In this document: positions 44,130 through 51,728 of the stretch, piece after piece
Layout of the letters: every line of letters starts with the position of its first letter
Numbering within the stretch: the stretch's first letter is position 1
DNA from: Bacteroides luhongzhouii
GTDB taxonomy: Bacteria > Bacteroidota > Bacteroidia > Bacteroidales > Bacteroidaceae
Length of the DNA stretch: 64,000 nt
Assembly (NCBI RefSeq): GCF_009193295.2
Contig: NZ_CP059973.1
Location: 806,001-870,000 of the forward strand
Direction: 5' to 3'
Translations under genes and position numbers: made by a program
Notes under the pieces: generated by a model
What the model was told of the DNA's origin: nothing
The model's database searches: none
Seen by the model: only the letters and a program-made list of their open reading frames with translations

Positions 44130-46214
44130 ATGAAACAAACAAGATCCCATTTGAAAAGCATGACTATAGGCTTGCTTTTAATTTCTTCCTTTTGTAGCTG
44201 CGTAGATAATGAACGAAATCTTTCTTCAGAAGAAGAAACAAAAAAAATCCCCAAAGAAGAATTCTTTGACTATGACATGAACCAAGCTGTTGCCGTAGAC
44301 ATTGATTATACTTTTGGTAACCAAACAAGACTTTCAGGCTCTTATCGTATTCTTTTCGAGATTTATGATCAGAATCCACTCGAATTAGACGAAAGTGCTG
44401 ATGCTATTACCAGTTGGAAAAAGAAAAATATAGAACCACTTTACCGTGGCGCAACAGATCAAAATGGTAAATATTCCGGAGAAATGGCTATTTCAGCTAA
44501 TATATCAAAGGTATGGCTATATTCTGATTATCTGGGTACGGTATCTCCCTTAGAGTTAACGATTGAAGGCAACCGAATTACCTTCAACCAAGATGCGTAT
44601 ATCAAAGCTAAACAAGCACTTGCTGCATCAAAAACCAGAGGAATAACGACTAACCAACATACATATCTTGATGATTGGCATCTTCTTCCCGGAGCTGACT
44701 GGGACGAAAACGGGAGACCTAACAATTTGGAAGATGGATTAAATATCCCTCCTGCTGATATTCTTTACAATATCAAACATGTTTTTAGAAAAAAAACTGT
44801 CAAAGTAGATGGGAAGAATGAAATTCATAACATCAGCTATAATTATCCGGAATTTTTCGATGGTTCAATAGCTATGACATCGGACATTCCTATTGTAAAA
44901 CCGACCGAAGTCAGCCTTGTTTTCGTTAATAGTTCTGCCGCATGGTATAATACAGTAGGATATTATACATATAAAACAGGTACTACACCAGATGTAAACA
45001 CGATTAAAAAGACAATTGCATTTCCAAATGTTTCTCCAGTCTACAAGACACTAGGGAAAGGCGCTTTAGTATGCGGTGAAGCTGTGAAGCTAAAATATTG
45101 GAATGAAACAACAGAAAAATATGAGGATAAATTCCCTGAAGGTGTTACTATCGGATGGTGCCTGCAAGGAATGGGATTCAAAAGTAAACTTACCGGCAAT
45201 TCAGAAAAGATCGGTGATATCGTAAAAGGGATGGGACCACGCTATTCTACCAGAGCCTTTAATAAGGACAACCAACAGAGAACAGTATCTCTCCGTGATA
45301 AGACTTCCGGAAAAATTGTAGCCATAGGATTTGAGGATAATATTGATATGGACTATTGCGACGCACTCTTCTATATCACTACTTCTGAAAAAGACGCAGC
45401 CGACCCGAATCTACCGGAACTCCCCCCAAGTGAAACGGTTCCTGGGGATAAAGATCTGTATACCATTACTTATTCCGGCACACTGACCTTTGAAGACTTA
45501 TGGCCGAAAGAAGGTGATTATGATATGAATGATATAATAGTCCGTTATACCAGTACTCTGTCTCGAATGGTATTGGACAACCGGATTTATGAAATAGAAG
45601 ACAAATTTACTGTAGAACATTGTGGAGGTTATCTGAGAAATGGATTCGGATACCAATTCCATAATCTATCCAATAGTAACATCAAGAGCGTCAAGATAAC
45701 TCCAGAAGATAATCCAACTTCCAGCTTTATGGCAGGACAACGAGTAGAACCCGGACAGACTCATCCTACTATCCTGCTATTTGACGACATGACTGTGTTC
45801 AAAGGCATTGCAGATGAATCTAAAAGGCAATATACTGTAAAAGTACAGCTTGATGGAATAAACGAAAAGGAAATAGTTCCTCCTTACAACCCGTTTATTT
45901 TTATCAGTTCGAATGAAGGCAGAGGAAAAGAAGTACATTTGGTAAACTATCCTCCTACCGACAAAGCTGACGTATCACTCTTCGGTACAGGAAAAGATCT
46001 TTCCAGACCGGCAGAAGGACTCTATTACGTTTCAATAGACATGATGCCATTTGCTATCAATATGCCTGTAAGTGATGAAATCGAACGTGAATTAATAACC
46101 AAGTTAAAAGATTCCAAGAACGAAGGCAAAAGAATAGACGAACTATATCCAAGATTCACATCATGGGCTAAATCGAATGGAACAAAGGATAAAGATTGGT
46201 ATATACAAAAATAA
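44130..46214 (+). CDS. LruC-domain (DUF4842-type) lipoprotein
   Basis: This 694-residue protein has lipobox FCSC and is exported. The N-terminal part (about 50-200) is beta-rich, like a carboxypeptidase-regulatory or adhesin-like module. The C-terminal part (about 430-690) contains LTFEDLWPKEGDYDMNDIIV, the aspartate-rich hallmark of LruC domains and possibly a calcium site, followed by GGYLRNGFGYQF. Function is unknown; relatives are cell-surface proteins of Bacteroidota. ATG 44130 is chosen because the signal peptide starts there and the promoter overlaps earlier in-frame codons. It stands alone, with a terminator downstream. Confidence 0.82.
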   Translation: MKQTRSHLKSMTIGLLLISSFCSCVDNERNLSSEEETKKIPKEEFFDYDMNQAVAVDIDYTFGNQTRLSGSYRILFEIYDQNPLELDESADAITSWKKKNIEPLYRGATDQNGKYSGEMAISANISKVWLYSDYLGTVSPLELTIEGNRITFNQDAYIKAKQALAASKTRGITTNQHTYLDDWHLLPGADWDENGRPNNLEDGLNIPPADILYNIKHVFRKKTVKVDGKNEIHNISYNYPEFFDGSIAMTSDIPIVKPTEVSLVFVNSSAAWYNTVGYYTYKTGTTPDVNTIKKTIAFPNVSPVYKTLGKGALVCGEAVKLKYWNETTEKYEDKFPEGVTIGWCLQGMGFKSKLTGNSEKIGDIVKGMGPRYSTRAFNKDNQQRTVSLRDKTSGKIVAIGFEDNIDMDYCDALFYITTSEKDAADPNLPELPPSETVPGDKDLYTITYSGTLTFEDLWPKEGDYDMNDIIVRYTSTLSRMVLDNRIYEIEDKFTVEHCGGYLRNGFGYQFHNLSNSNIKSVKITPEDNPTSSFMAGQRVEPGQTHPTILLFDDMTVFKGIADESKRQYTVKVQLDGINEKEIVPPYNPFIFISSNEGRGKEVHLVNYPPTDKADVSLFGTGKDLSRPAEGLYYVSIDMMPFAINMPVSDEIERELITKLKDSKNEGKRIDELYPRFTSWAKSNGTKDKDWYIQK

Positions 46215-46271
46215 TAAACCAATAAAGTAAGCCGTCTGAAAAGTAACCGAAAGACCTTTTTAAACGCAACT

Positions 46272-46320
46272 AACACGGATTATATGAATTAAATTTTATC
46301 ATCCATATAATCCGTGTTTT
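46272..46320. terminator. Long-stem terminator after the LruC gene
   Basis: AACACGGATTATATG (46272-46286) and CATATAATCCGTGTT (46304-46318) form a perfect 15-bp stem, followed by TTATTTT. Confidence 0.75.
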
Positions 46321-46392
46321 ATTTTAAACTGTGGTGTCGCTCAAAGAATCTCCCGTCATCAATAAAGTCTCTCCAAAAGCTATGATGACAAA

Positions 46393-46515
46393 CTACTGAC
46401 AACGTTCCACCAAATGATGTCCTTCAATAGTCCATTCCTTACCGCTGTCCGAACAACCTAAGCGAGGTAAGGCAAATCCGTGCATCGGGGCGGTATAGTC
46501 GCAGATTGCAGCCAT
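46393..46515 (-). pseudogene. Possible remnant of a macro-domain-like protein
   Basis: A 40-codon minus-strand reading frame ends with ALPRLGCSDSGKEW followed by a short helix-like tail and a stop. PRLGC-x3-G-x2-W resembles the C-terminal strand of ADP-ribose-binding macro domains, often (A/M)PRIGCGLAGGDW. The rest of such a domain is missing upstream; the in-frame sequence before it is unlike a protein and runs into the end of argS. It is best seen as a decayed gene end. A small real gene is less likely. Confidence 0.3.
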
Positions 46516-46651
46516 AATCCATAGTAGGAAGAGACAGTAACAGTTTCCGTTTCTCTCTTCTGAAGTAATAAATGGGGGGAATAAAACATACGGGGTTCCT
46601 TTTATATATAAAAAGAAACCCCGCAGAAATATATTTTGTTCGGAGAAAGTC

Positions 46652-48469
46652 TTACATTCTGGAAGGTACCTCAATACCCAACAAGTTCATTCCCAAACGA
46701 ACAACTTTGGCTACATTAGCCGACAGAGCGATACGGAATACTTTCACCGCCTCATTCTCTTCACGCAAAATGCTGAAATCGTGATAGAATTGATTGTATT
46801 CTTTCACCAAATCATAGGTATAATTGGCGATAATAGACGGGCTATAATCTTCACCGGCTTGTTTTACAACAGCGGCAAAGTCAGCCACCATCTGAATCAA
46901 GCCTTCTTCTTTCTCGCTCAATTCAATACCAGCCGGAATCTGTTCAGGAACAACAATACCCGATTCTGCCGCTTTCCGAAGTACTGACTGAATACGCGCA
47001 TAAGTATATTGGATAAATGGACCCGTATTGCCATTAAAATCGATAGATTCTTTCGGATTGAACGTCATGTTCTTACGGGCATCCACTTTCAGAATGAAAT
47101 ATTTCAATGCTCCCAGACCAACGATACGGGCAATATCATCCGCTTCTTCCTGTGTCAAACCATCCAGTTTTCCTAGTTCTTGTGAAGTTTCTTTAGCAGT
47201 GGAAATCATCTCTTCCATCAAGTCGTCGGCATCCACCACAGTACCTTCACGGGACTTCATCTTACCTTCCGGCAGTTCCACCATTCCGTAAGAGAAGTGG
47301 ACCAGGCTCTTGCCCCATTCGAAACCGAGCTTGTCAAGCAAAATAGAAAGTACCTGGAAGTGATAATTCTGTTCGTTACCCACTACATAAATCATCTTAT
47401 CAATCGGATAATCAGCAAAACGGAGTTTAGCCGTACCGATATCCTGCGTCATATACACAGAAGTACCGTCACCACGGAGGAGTAATTTGTGATCCAGTCC
47501 TTCGGCAGTCAGGTCAGCCCATACAGAACCATCCTCTTTTTTGAAGAAAAAGCCTTTTTCCAATCCTTCCATCACCTTCTCTTTTCCTTCGAGGTAGGTG
47601 TTGGATTCGTAATATATCTTGTCGAAGCTGACGCCCATCTTTTTATAGGTTTCGTCGAATCCGGCGTATACCCAGTTGTTCATCATTTCCCACAATCCAC
47701 GTACTTCGGGATCATTGGCTTCCCACTTCACCAGCATTTCACGAGCTTCCTGCATCAAAGGAGATGCTGCCTCGGCTTTCGCCTTAGCCTCATCGTCACT
47801 CATTCCCTGTGCTGTAAATCCAGCCATCAGTTCTGCCAGTTCCGCTTTATAATGTTTATCGAAAGAGACATAATAATCGCCTACCAAATGGTCGCCTTTC
47901 TTTCCGGAAGTCTCCGGAGTTTCGCCATTCCCATATTTCTTCCATGCCAGCATGGATTTACAGATATGAATACCACGGTCGTTTACGATATTAGTCTTTA
48001 CTACCTTGTTGCCGTTTGCTGCCACAATGTTAGCCAACGCGTTACCCAAAAGGTTGTTACGCACGTGTCCCAAGTGAAGCGGTTTGTTTGTATTCGGAGA
48101 AGAATATTCGATCATCACCAACGGAGAAGTTTCGGTAGCTTTTACCAGACCATATTGTTCGTCAGCCTGAATCTCATTGAGCAGTTCAATCCAAGTAGCC
48201 GATGCAATAGTCAGGTTCAAGAAACCTTTTATCACATTAAAGGCAGCTACAGCCGGTTCATTGGCTTTCAGATATTCACCGATCTCCTGTGCCGTCTGTT
48301 CCGGTCCTTTTCTTGACATCTTCAGGAAAGGGAACACGACCAGTGTCAAATGTCCTTCAAATTCTTTCTTCGTTTTTTGCATCTGCACCATCTTTTCAGG
48401 GACTTCCTGACCGTAGAGTGCTTTCAGTCCGCTGATGACGGACGCTACAAGTTTATCTTCTATCTTCAT
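46652..48469 (-). CDS. argS: Arginyl-tRNA synthetase
   Basis: This 605-residue class I aminoacyl-tRNA synthetase charges tRNA-Arg. The HIGH motif is HLGH in SSPNTNKPLHLGHVRNN; the KMSKS position reads MKSREG, usual for ArgRS. The C-terminal DALR anticodon-binding domain includes FYHDFSILREENEAVKVFRIAL and ends with GIEVPSRM. The ATG at 48469 (MKIEDKLV) is chosen because TATCTTTG at 48498-48491 on the minus strand is a -7 element; an upstream TTG would lie in the promoter. Confidence 0.97.
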   Translation of the reverse strand: MKIEDKLVASVISGLKALYGQEVPEKMVQMQKTKKEFEGHLTLVVFPFLKMSRKGPEQTAQEIGEYLKANEPAVAAFNVIKGFLNLTIASATWIELLNEIQADEQYGLVKATETSPLVMIEYSSPNTNKPLHLGHVRNNLLGNALANIVAANGNKVVKTNIVNDRGIHICKSMLAWKKYGNGETPETSGKKGDHLVGDYYVSFDKHYKAELAELMAGFTAQGMSDDEAKAKAEAASPLMQEAREMLVKWEANDPEVRGLWEMMNNWVYAGFDETYKKMGVSFDKIYYESNTYLEGKEKVMEGLEKGFFFKKEDGSVWADLTAEGLDHKLLLRGDGTSVYMTQDIGTAKLRFADYPIDKMIYVVGNEQNYHFQVLSILLDKLGFEWGKSLVHFSYGMVELPEGKMKSREGTVVDADDLMEEMISTAKETSQELGKLDGLTQEEADDIARIVGLGALKYFILKVDARKNMTFNPKESIDFNGNTGPFIQYTYARIQSVLRKAAESGIVVPEQIPAGIELSEKEEGLIQMVADFAAVVKQAGEDYSPSIIANYTYDLVKEYNQFYHDFSILREENEAVKVFRIALSANVAKVVRLGMNLLGIEVPSRM

Positions 48470-48490
48470 AATCAAGTTATTTCTTGCGCG

Positions 48491-48498
48491 CAAAGATA
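48491..48498 (-). promoter_or_regulatory. argS -7 element
   Basis: TATCTTTG on the minus strand matches TAnnTTTG, 22 bases before the argS ATG. No clear -33 TTTG is present. Confidence 0.45.
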
Positions 48499-48499
48499 C

Positions 48500-48526
48500 A
48501 AAAAAAGGAGACGCATCACGTCTCCT
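48500..48526 (-). terminator. Terminator after the HU gene
   Basis: On the minus strand AGGAGACG (48526-48519) pairs perfectly with CGTCTCCT (48513-48506) and is followed by TTTTTT. It separates HU from argS. Confidence 0.8.
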
Positions 48527-48552
48527 CTCCTAATTTCTTTCAACTATCTATC

Positions 48553-48825
48553 TTATTCAACAGCTGCAGATAATTCAGCACCAGCTTTAAATTTAGCTAC
48601 TTTCTTAGCAGGAATAGTAATAGTTGCCTTTGTAGAAGGGTTAATACCAGTTCTTTCAGCTCTTTCGCTTACAGAGAAAGTACCAAAACCTACGAGAGAT
48701 ACTTTGTCACCAGCTTTCATAGCATTAGTAACTGAAGTGATGAAAGCATCAAGTGCTTTTTTTGCATCGGCTTTGCTCATTTGAGCTTCAGCAGCCATTG
48801 CACTAATAAGATCAGACTTATTCAT
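48553..48825 (-). CDS. hup: HU family DNA-binding protein (canonical size)
   Basis: This 90-residue protein is the standard HU length. [29 protein letters not shown] forms the helical dimerisation part, [11 protein letters not shown] is the conserved G-F-G-T-F segment, and the arm reads [26 protein letters not shown]. The arm has INPSTKATI where most HU proteins have RNPxTGxxI, so the tip retains the DNA-intercalating proline. HU bends DNA and compacts the nucleoid as a dimer. It is monocistronic, with a consensus promoter and a strong terminator. Confidence 0.96.
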   Translation of the reverse strand: MNKSDLISAMAAEAQMSKADAKKALDAFITSVTNAMKAGDKVSLVGFGTFSVSERAERTGINPSTKATITIPAKKVAKFKAGAELSAAVE

Positions 48826-48891
48826 AATACGTAAAATGATTAATTAATATATATGTTACACAAAAGATTATCCCACAATGGATTGATTCCA

Positions 48892-48922
48892 CAAATATAG
48901 CCGAACAAAACAACATATCAAA
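48892..48922 (-). promoter_or_regulatory. HU gene promoter
   Basis: On the minus strand TTTG (48922-48919) and TATATTTG (48899-48892) are separated by 19 bases, a perfect consensus; the leader is about 60 bases. Confidence 0.7.
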
Positions 48923-49005
48923 TAAAAACATAAAAAAAACGCAGCAAATTATTGAAAAAGAGCTAATAGGAAGCGTTTTTCATGCTTTAAAACAGAATTT
49001 ATTCG

Positions 49006-49013
49006 TACTTTTG
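49006..49013 (+). promoter_or_regulatory. -7 element of the rhomboid operon
   Basis: TACTTTTG matches TAnnTTTG and overlaps the in-frame TTG at 49011, which therefore cannot be the start of the rhomboid gene. Confidence 0.55.
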
Positions 49014-49043
49014 CGTCTATTATCTAAATATTCAGAAATTAAA

Positions 49044-49724
49044 ATGATGCCAACTGTAACTAAAAACCTGATAATTATCAATGTACTAGTATTTTTCGGG
49101 ACAATCGTAGCCCAACGTTACGGCCTGGATTTAACGAATTATCTGGGATTACATTTTTTCCTCGCAAGTGACTTTAATCCGGCACAACTTATCACTTATA
49201 TGTTTATGCATGGCGGATTCAGCCACATTTTCTTCAATATGTTTGCTGTCTTCATGTTCGGACCAATTCTCGAACAAACTTGGGGACCCAAACGTTTCCT
49301 CTTCTACTATATTCTCTGCGGTATCGGTGCGGGACTTATCCAGGAAGGAGTGCAGTATGTTCGATATGTGATGGAACTCAGCCAACATACACAAGTGAAT
49401 TTGATAGGTTATGGCATTATCCCAATGAAAGAATATCTGAACATGATGACCACCGTAGGTGCTTCGGGAGCCGTTTACGCCATTTTGCTGGCATTTGGTA
49501 TGCTGTTTCCCAACAACCGGTTGTTCATCTTTCCGCTGCCTTTCCCTATCAAAGCGAAGTTCTTCGTTATAGGATACGCTGCAATTGAACTATGGTCAGG
49601 ACTTGCCAATAGCGTCGGAGATAATGTCGCTCACTTTGCTCACTTGGGAGGAATGTTATTCGGATTGATCCTGATTTTGTACTGGAGAAAAAAAAGCAAT
49701 AACAATGGGACATATTATAGCTGA
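49044..49724 (+). CDS. Rhomboid-family intramembrane serine protease 1
   Basis: This 226-residue inner-membrane protein has six hydrophobic segments. The catalytic serine is in GASGAVYA (GxSG) and the catalytic histidine in HFAHLGGMLFG. The HGGFSHIFFNMFAVFMFG segment supplies the conserved H-x3-N of rhomboids. It cleaves substrates inside the membrane; substrates are unknown. It overlaps the next rhomboid gene by 20 bp and heads an operon of rhomboid, rhomboid, EEP protein and M3 peptidase. Confidence 0.93.
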   Translation: MMPTVTKNLIIINVLVFFGTIVAQRYGLDLTNYLGLHFFLASDFNPAQLITYMFMHGGFSHIFFNMFAVFMFGPILEQTWGPKRFLFYYILCGIGAGLIQEGVQYVRYVMELSQHTQVNLIGYGIIPMKEYLNMMTTVGASGAVYAILLAFGMLFPNNRLFIFPLPFPIKAKFFVIGYAAIELWSGLANSVGDNVAHFAHLGGMLFGLILILYWRKKSNNNGTYYS

Positions 49725-50610
49725 TTTAAAGGAGACATTCAGAAGAGGAAATATTTTCATCCAACTGATTTATATCAACGTAGGCATCTTTCTGATCGGC
49801 ACGTTGATTAACGTTTTCTTACGACTTTTTGAAGTAAGTACACCCGATATATTCGGTATATTTGCCTTACCGGCATCCCTTATCGGATTTATTCATCAGC
49901 CGTGGTCGTTATTTACTTATATGTTTATGCATGCCGGCATCCTGCATATTTTATTCAATATGCTCTGGCTGTATTGGTTCGGAAGTTTGTTTCTCTACTT
50001 TTTCTCGGCCAAACATTTAAGAGGACTATATGTATTGGGAGGTATCTGCGGAGGTTTACTGTATATGATCGCCTACAATGTATTTCCTTTATTCAGTTCG
50101 CAAGTGGCGGGCTCAACATTGGTAGGAGCGTCGGCTTCCGTACTAGCCATCGTAGCTGCTACGGCCTATCGTGAACCGAATTACAGGGTACAACTTTTTC
50201 TTTTCGGCGCTATCCGTCTCAAATACCTGGCACTGATTGTTATCGGAATCGATGTATTATCCATTACCTCAAGTAATGCCGGAGGACATATCGCCCACCT
50301 GGGCGGTGCTCTTGCAGGACTTTGGTTTGCCGCCAGCCTAAATAAAGGAACTGATTTGACTTCCTGGATCAACTGGATTCTGGATAGCTTCATCTCCTTG
50401 TTTCAGAAGAAAACATGGAAACGGAAACCGAAAATGAAGGTACACTATGGAAACAGTGCCACCGGTCGCGAGAAAGATTATGATTACAATGCCCACAAAA
50501 AAGCACAGTCTGATGAAGTGGACCGTATTTTGGAAAAACTAAAAAAATCCGGTTACGACAGTCTGACAACTGAAGAAAAGAAAAGCTTGTTCGACGCAAG
50601 CAAAAGATAA
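49705..50610 (+). CDS. Rhomboid-family protein 2 with C-terminal cytoplasmic domain
   Basis: This 301-residue protein has a six-helix rhomboid core (about 15-215). The serine loop is GASASVLAIV, with Ala in place of the second Gly of GxSG; the histidine is in GGHIAHLGGALAGL, and HAGILHILFNMLWLYWFG is conserved. It is probably active, but the GASA variant lowers certainty. The tail (about 230-301, DEVDRILEKLKKSGYDSLTTEEKKSLFDASKR) is a helical cytoplasmic module common in Bacteroidota rhomboids. Translation is coupled to rhomboid 1 by overlap. Confidence 0.92.
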   Translation: MGHIIADLKETFRRGNIFIQLIYINVGIFLIGTLINVFLRLFEVSTPDIFGIFALPASLIGFIHQPWSLFTYMFMHAGILHILFNMLWLYWFGSLFLYFFSAKHLRGLYVLGGICGGLLYMIAYNVFPLFSSQVAGSTLVGASASVLAIVAATAYREPNYRVQLFLFGAIRLKYLALIVIGIDVLSITSSNAGGHIAHLGGALAGLWFAASLNKGTDLTSWINWILDSFISLFQKKTWKRKPKMKVHYGNSATGREKDYDYNAHKKAQSDEVDRILEKLKKSGYDSLTTEEKKSLFDASKR

Positions 50611-50614
50611 AAGA

Positions 50615-51700
50615 ATGGAACATATTGGCAAATTTGTCACATATCTGATACTTGCTGTCAACGCTCTCTTTGTGGGAACGTTGATATTAAGCGCTTATAG
50701 CCCTTACCTTAACCCGAAAATAAACCCACTTGCTTCCAGCTTGGGACTTGCATTTCCGATATTCCTGACGATTAATCTGATTTTTATCGGCTTCTGGGCA
50801 TTCGTCAATTACCGGTATGCTCTCTTGCCTGCCATCGGTTTTCTGATTTGTATTCCGCAGATACGGACTTATATTCCTTTTAACTCCACCTCTAAAACCA
50901 TACCGGAAGGAAGCATCAAAATCCTATCTTACAACGTGATGAGTTTCAGTAATCTGGAGAAGAAAGATGGAAAGAACCCTGTATTATCTTATCTTGTAAA
51001 TAGCAACGCCGATATTATCTGCCTGCAAGAATATAACACTGCTACCAACAAGAAATACCTGACGGAACAGGACATTAAAAAAGCATTGAAAGCCTATCCT
51101 TACCAATCCATCCACCAACAAGGGAAAGGAGATGTACAACTAGCCTGTTTCTCCAAGTTTCCTATACTTTCAATACATCCCATCGAATATGAAAGCAATT
51201 ATAACGGTTCCATGAAATATGTACTGAATGTAAATAACGATACTCTTACATTAATCAACAACCACCTGGAATCCAACAAACTCACCAAAGAAGACAGAGG
51301 GATGTATGAGGATATGATTAAAGACCCGAATGCCAAGAAAGTAAAAACCGGACTTAGGCAATTAATCAGAAAACTGGCGGAAGCATCGGCTATCCGGGCT
51401 TCACAAGCAGATTCTGTGGCTAAAGCCATTGCAGAATGTAAATATCCGACAACCATAGTATGCGGCGATTTCAACGACGGTTCTATCTCGTATACGCATC
51501 GCATCCTGACTCAGAAGCTAGACGATGCATTCACACAGTCCGGTAAAGGATTGGGCATCTCCTACAATCTGAACAAGTTCTATTTCCGCATAGACAATAT
51601 CTTGATCAGCCCTAACCTAAAAGCCTACAATTGCACTGTAGACCGGTCTATCAAAGCATCAGACCACTACCCGATCTGGTGCTATATCAGTAAACGATAA
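50615..51700 (+). CDS. Membrane-anchored endonuclease/exonuclease/phosphatase-family protein
   Basis: This 361-residue protein has three N-terminal membrane segments (about 8-85) followed by an EEP catalytic domain (about 100-361). Motifs are ILSYNVMSF (Asn), IICLQEY (Glu), TIVCGDFND (Asp, Asn) and ASDHYPIW (Asp, His), so the active site is complete. Family members cleave phosphodiester or phosphomonoester bonds in nucleic acids, phosphoinositides or sphingomyelin. The gene begins 4 bp after rhomboid 2 and belongs to the same operon. Substrate unknown. Confidence 0.9.
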   Translation: MEHIGKFVTYLILAVNALFVGTLILSAYSPYLNPKINPLASSLGLAFPIFLTINLIFIGFWAFVNYRYALLPAIGFLICIPQIRTYIPFNSTSKTIPEGSIKILSYNVMSFSNLEKKDGKNPVLSYLVNSNADIICLQEYNTATNKKYLTEQDIKKALKAYPYQSIHQQGKGDVQLACFSKFPILSIHPIEYESNYNGSMKYVLNVNNDTLTLINNHLESNKLTKEDRGMYEDMIKDPNAKKVKTGLRQLIRKLAEASAIRASQADSVAKAIAECKYPTTIVCGDFNDGSISYTHRILTQKLDDAFTQSGKGLGISYNLNKFYFRIDNILISPNLKAYNCTVDRSIKASDHYPIWCYISKR

Positions 51701-51728
51701 GAACTGAAAACTCTAATAAAAAACACTT

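Larger units (their letters stand above)
46215..46651. other. Intergenic region between LruC gene and argS
   Basis: This 437-bp stretch contains a strong hairpin (46272-46318), a macro-domain-like coding remnant on the minus strand (46393-46515), and otherwise no recognisable gene. Confidence 0.6.

Noticed and set aside
47489..48316. Long open frame (275 codons) on the plus strand inside argS
   Set aside because: It is antisense to argS, rich in Phe/His/Ser/Arg as expected for the complement of a conserved gene, and has no promoter or recognisable domain.
49011..49043. TTG start for rhomboid 1
   Set aside because: It overlaps the -7 promoter element, so it would not be on the transcript; ATG 49044 is used.
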